Positions 5,225 through 7,696 of a DNA stretch of 7,696 bases are shown piece by piece (the stretch's first letter is position 1; each line of letters starts with the position of its first letter). Origin of the DNA: JAFGTE01 sp043800105. GTDB taxonomy: Bacteria > Patescibacteriota > Gracilibacteria > UM-FILTER-43-11. The stretch covers positions 1 to 7,696 of the forward strand of contig JAZDNJ010000075.1 in NCBI GenBank assembly GCA_043800105.1, read 5' to 3'. The notes below the pieces were generated by a model, which ran no database searches, was not told where the DNA came from, and saw nothing but the letters and a program-made list of their open reading frames with translations. A program made the position numbers and the translations under genes.

Positions 5225-6745
5225 TTATTCGAAAGCACTAGGTTGTGTTGTATCCGCCATTGCAATCGGCTGAGGGGTTTCCGGGCCTGGTAGGCCTGCT
5301 GGACTGATGGGGCCTGTGGGGCCTGCTGGACCTGCAGGGGGTTGTTCTGTCTCTGCTGGGCTGACTGGGGCGTGTGGTTTGGTTAGAGGACTTAAATAGT
5401 AAGCTCTTAATGTTGCTGCATCCTTAAATGACTTCTCCGGGTTTGGTTTGTTGCTCGGATTAAGTTGAGGCGGCACTGATATTTCCCCTTGAAGAATCCT
5501 ATTCCATGTAGCAGGGATATCTTGCGGTTCTTGTGTAGTTCCAGTAAATATTTCTCGCACCTGTTGCCCTGTGAGAGCTGATGCAACTGGAGCCTGTGGC
5601 GCTGGCTTTAAGGGCACTTTAGATGCTGGTGTCCCTTTTGGTTTTTCAGCCAGCCTTTTTTGTGCTGCCGCTTCGATCGCCTTTTGATACATTGTCGGCA
5701 TATCCCATTCCCCTTGTATACCTTCAACTGTAAATACACCAACGCGAATACGGGTCATTTTCACTGGAACTCCATCAATATTCAATGTTATCGTTTCACC
5801 GGCTTTCTGAGAGTTCAAACTTTCTCTGTTAGCCCTCTGCACATCAGGGACTCCTGCTGTGACTGGTAACCATGTCCGTACTTCATAGTGATCATCTACC
5901 TTAACCACATATGAATTATCAACGTCCAGATTAGGGTTCTTTTTTTTAGCATCATCAAGCGCTGTCCACATCGATATTGTCTTTTCAAGTTTTCCGATTC
6001 GCTTAGTGGCTTTAGCTATTTGTGTTTTAAATTTTTCAGCGTCCGGTTCGGAATAGATGAAGGCTCTGTAAGCCGCAAGCGCTTCTGAATGACGATTCAG
6101 TTTATCCAGACAGACAGCAATGTTGTACTTTGGCTTCGTGCCCGGATGGCTTGCTTCCGCTGCCTGGAAGTCTGTAAGGGCACCGGCATAGTCTTTACTT
6201 CCCATCTTTTCTTTTCCGGCATCGTAGGCTGTTATGGCAGGGATTTCTTCGACTTTTGCGAAAAGTCTCGTATTCGCGTCAGCATTCGGAACTGCAATTT
6301 TAGCCATTTTTTCCGAAGATAATCTCGCGTATCTGGCCAGCGCGGCCAGCGTGTAAGGACCCAGCTTACCGTCGATGACGGCGTCTGGGTCGCCGGTCAG
6401 CTCCAAAGCTTCAAAAACCACCTGCTGAAGAGCTCTGACCTGAGTTCTGGGATCCACTCCTTCCACCGGCATACTTTTGGCAAATTCTTTGTTCCACTGT
6501 TGCCAGGATGAAGGAGAATAATCCTGCCGCCCCTCAATAAATTGCACGACTGCAGTTTTCTTGCTTTCGTATTGTCCTCTTACTCGTTCTGCCAAGTCCG
6601 CCTTAACGCCGTATATTTCCCTTTTGGTATCCGTGCCTGCTGGCGGAGTTTCCGCCGACGAAGCGGGCGCGCTCCATGGGCTTTCATATACCAGTACCAG
6701 CCTTTTTGGCCGGAAATCTTCGGATGAAAAACAATAAATATTCAT
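5225..6745 (-). CDS. Peptidoglycan-binding-like and TPR protein with Pro-rich tail, 506 residues
   Basis: The function is not recognised. In order it contains: an N-terminal RLVLVYES motif (15-22) shared with the 434-residue protein; W-NKEFAK (84-90); IDGKLGPYTLAALARYA (124-140), resembling the PG_binding_1 core; and a TPR block at 172-235 (AYDAGKEKMGSKDYAGAL, PKYNIAVCLDKL...EALAAYRAFI). An unrecognised region at 260-345 looks beta-rich (SYVVKVDDHYEVRTW, ETITLNIDGVPVKM). Pro/Ala-rich linkers (366-390) and a collagen-like tail (472-489) follow. There is no signal peptide or membrane helix. The ATG lies 15 bases after the upstream stop with no clear Shine-Dalgarno, so translational coupling in an operon is likely. 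Downstream it is followed within 23 bases by the relic phosphatase start. Confidence 0.87.
   Translation of the reverse strand: MNIYCFSSEDFRPKRLVLVYESPWSAPASSAETPPAGTDTKREIYGVKADLAERVRGQYESKKTAVVQFIEGRQDYSPSSWQQWNKEFAKSMPVEGVDPRTQVRALQQVVFEALELTGDPDAVIDGKLGPYTLAALARYARLSSEKMAKIAVPNADANTRLFAKVEEIPAITAYDAGKEKMGSKDYAGALTDFQAAEASHPGTKPKYNIAVCLDKLNRHSEALAAYRAFIYSEPDAEKFKTQIAKATKRIGKLEKTISMWTALDDAKKKNPNLDVDNSYVVKVDDHYEVRTWLPVTAGVPDVQRANRESLNSQKAGETITLNIDGVPVKMTRIRVGVFTVEGIQGEWDMPTMYQKAIEAAAQKRLAEKPKGTPASKVPLKPAPQAPVASALTGQQVREIFTGTTQEPQDIPATWNRILQGEISVPPQLNPSNKPNPEKSFKDAATLRAYYLSPLTKPHAPVSPAETEQPPAGPAGPTGPISPAGLPGPETPQPIAMADTTQPSAFE
5279..5332 (-). repeat. Short collagen-like Gly-x-y stretch in the 506-residue protein
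   Basis: Residues 472-489 read GPA-GPT-GPI-SPA-GLP-GPE, six triplets with one Gly-to-Ser break. At DNA level the region is built from repeated CCTGCTGGAC/GGGCCTG units. Such runs expand and contract readily. This one is too short for a stable collagen triple helix on its own. Confidence 0.6.
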
Positions 6746-6760
6746 GATATAAGTAAGTTA

Positions 6761-7696
6761 TTATGCGTGTTTTGGTTTTTCCATCTGGATTTCATATTTT
6801 GAAACATTACGGGGCCCCAGCACCTGCAAAAGGCCTGCCGTTGTAATTTTAAGAAGATCGCCTTTTTGTACCTGTTTATTTAGCTCCGCGGTTTTATTGG
6901 ATGGGATCGCGTTGAGGGCTTTTTCGGACAGATCTTTTGCTTTGGATGTATCGGAATAAGTACTGTAATAAGCTTCTTTTAAAGCACTTTTGAGATTTTG
7001 ATTTTTTTTGACCTCATGGTGTCTGATCACCAGGTCTGTTATGGCTTCCGGCGCGGAACTGACTTTTTTAGCCAGTTGTTTTTCAGCCGGCACATTTTCT
7101 TGCGGCTTAACCGTATCTCTTGTGGACCCAGTCAGCTGAGTAGTCAGCCAGGCCATTGCCGCGGCGTAGGTTTTTTGGCTGGAACCGCCCGGCGGGTAGC
7201 TCCGGCCCAGATCAGAACGCCCCAGAGGGGCGTTTTCGGGACGCGCGGGGCCGTGAACAGTATTCCAGTAATCCCCCATCACCGAGTTTGTGTAGGGGCC
7301 GTACCAGCCGTCAATCCAGATCCAGGGGTTTACTTTTTTGACTGTCAGCTGAAAAACGTCGTTGTTGTAATATTCAACCAGCACGTGCTGGGTGGCGGCG
7401 GTTATGCGGCGGTTTGTCATCTCAGCACTGCTACCACGGTACTTCTCAGGCACATTCAGACTGAGCAGAGCGGCGAATTCATTGTTCCACCGGCTGAAAC
7501 CTTCTTTGTTGTAAATCCCGTGCGCCTTAATAAATTCGTAGAGTTTGTCCGGATTAAGTTTTTCGATGGCTTCTTTGACGGCATTTATATACCATTCCTG
7601 GCATTCTTTTGTTCCGAAAATTTCTTTCTGGGTGCGGATTTTCAGCGTTTCTTTTGCACCTGTAGTAACAGGACGGGGTATTTCGCCAAGAGATTT
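6761..7696 (-). CDS. Peptidoglycan-binding-like protein, 5'-truncated by the window edge
   Basis: The frame is open without a stop from the right edge to the TAA at 6763-6761, giving at least 311 residues with the true start outside. The GTG at 7453 is an internal valine, not the start: the 81 residues before it include WNNEFAALL (70-78), aligning with W-NKEFAK and NKKFAQEF in the two paralogues. Residues 128-136 read IDGWYGPYT, the family's PG_binding_1-like motif, but K-L is replaced by W-Y and the surroundings are tryptophan-rich (NPWIWIDGWYGPYT). Residues 148-156 and 169-185 are Gly/Pro/Ser-rich (DLGRSYPPGGSSQ). About 220-270 looks helical and may hold a degenerate TPR, and 275-305 holds QVQKGDLLKI, an unassigned conserved-looking end. 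The 506-residue gene follows after 15 bases. Function unknown. Confidence 0.85.
   Translation of the reverse strand, partial: KSLGEIPRPVTTGAKETLKIRTQKEIFGTKECQEWYINAVKEAIEKLNPDKLYEFIKAHGIYNKEGFSRWNNEFAALLSLNVPEKYRGSSAEMTNRRITAATQHVLVEYYNNDVFQLTVKKVNPWIWIDGWYGPYTNSVMGDYWNTVHGPARPENAPLGRSDLGRSYPPGGSSQKTYAAAMAWLTTQLTGSTRDTVKPQENVPAEKQLAKKVSSAPEAITDLVIRHHEVKKNQNLKSALKEAYYSTYSDTSKAKDLSEKALNAIPSNKTAELNKQVQKGDLLKITTAGLLQVLGPRNVSKYEIQMEKPKHA

Noticed and set aside
6761..7453. Taking the GTG at 7453 as the start of the rightmost gene
   Set aside because: The frame is open for 81 more codons to the window edge, and those codons encode the WNNEFAALL block conserved in both paralogues, so the gene is truncated by the window.

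Overview
All convincing genes lie on the minus strand, so the window reads from its right edge to its left. In that order they are: a 5'-truncated gene for a secreted-or-structural-looking protein with a peptidoglycan-binding-like motif (7696-6761), a paralogue with added TPRs and a proline/collagen-like tail (6745-5225), two BRO-N/DinD-like genes (4937-4053 and 3949-3107), an intact membrane sensor phosphatase with HAMP and SpoIIE/PP2C domains (3004-1436), and a third PG-binding-like/TPR paralogue (1379-75). The organism cannot be named from this. The standard code is used, TGA acts as a stop, and Shine-Dalgarno sequences are mostly weak or absent. Together with the lineage-specific paralogue family, this fits an uncultivated bacterium, possibly of the Patescibacteria/CPR type. 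That placement is a low-confidence inference.

The three flanking proteins form one family. Each has a W-x(n)-N-(K/N)-(K/E)-F-A segment followed 35-60 residues later by an IDG-x-(L/Y)-G-x-Y-T motif. Two also share an N-terminal RLVYES-like motif and a closely similar TPR block, which sits in the middle of one protein and at the C-terminus of the other. None has a visible signal peptide where its N-terminus is present. The phosphatase between them has all the expected catalytic aspartates and a strong promoter of its own. A plausible but unproven reading is a locus in which a membrane phosphatase sensor works with a set of envelope-associated or scaffold proteins.

The most striking structure is in the BRO region. 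Two pieces of a second copy of the phosphatase gene survive there. Codons 1-16 lie at 5201-5154, just downstream of the 506-residue gene, and codons 17-26 lie at 4092-4064. The pieces are exactly consecutive in the phosphatase reading frame and are separated by about 1.06 kb carrying one BRO gene. That BRO gene therefore appears to have landed inside a phosphatase paralogue, whose remainder is gone. It now borrows a stop codon, and a dozen C-terminal residues, from the wreckage and the sequence just beyond it. Both BRO genes carry the same 18-bp palindrome in their promoters. It resembles a Gram-positive-type LexA/DinR SOS box, which suits a DinD-like family, although the BRO proteins could equally be the binders.

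At the left edge the last gene ends at a nine-C run. Removing one C would keep the frame open to the window edge with a proline/glutamate-rich tail. A competing reading is that a new gene starts there at a TTG behind a good ribosome-binding site.
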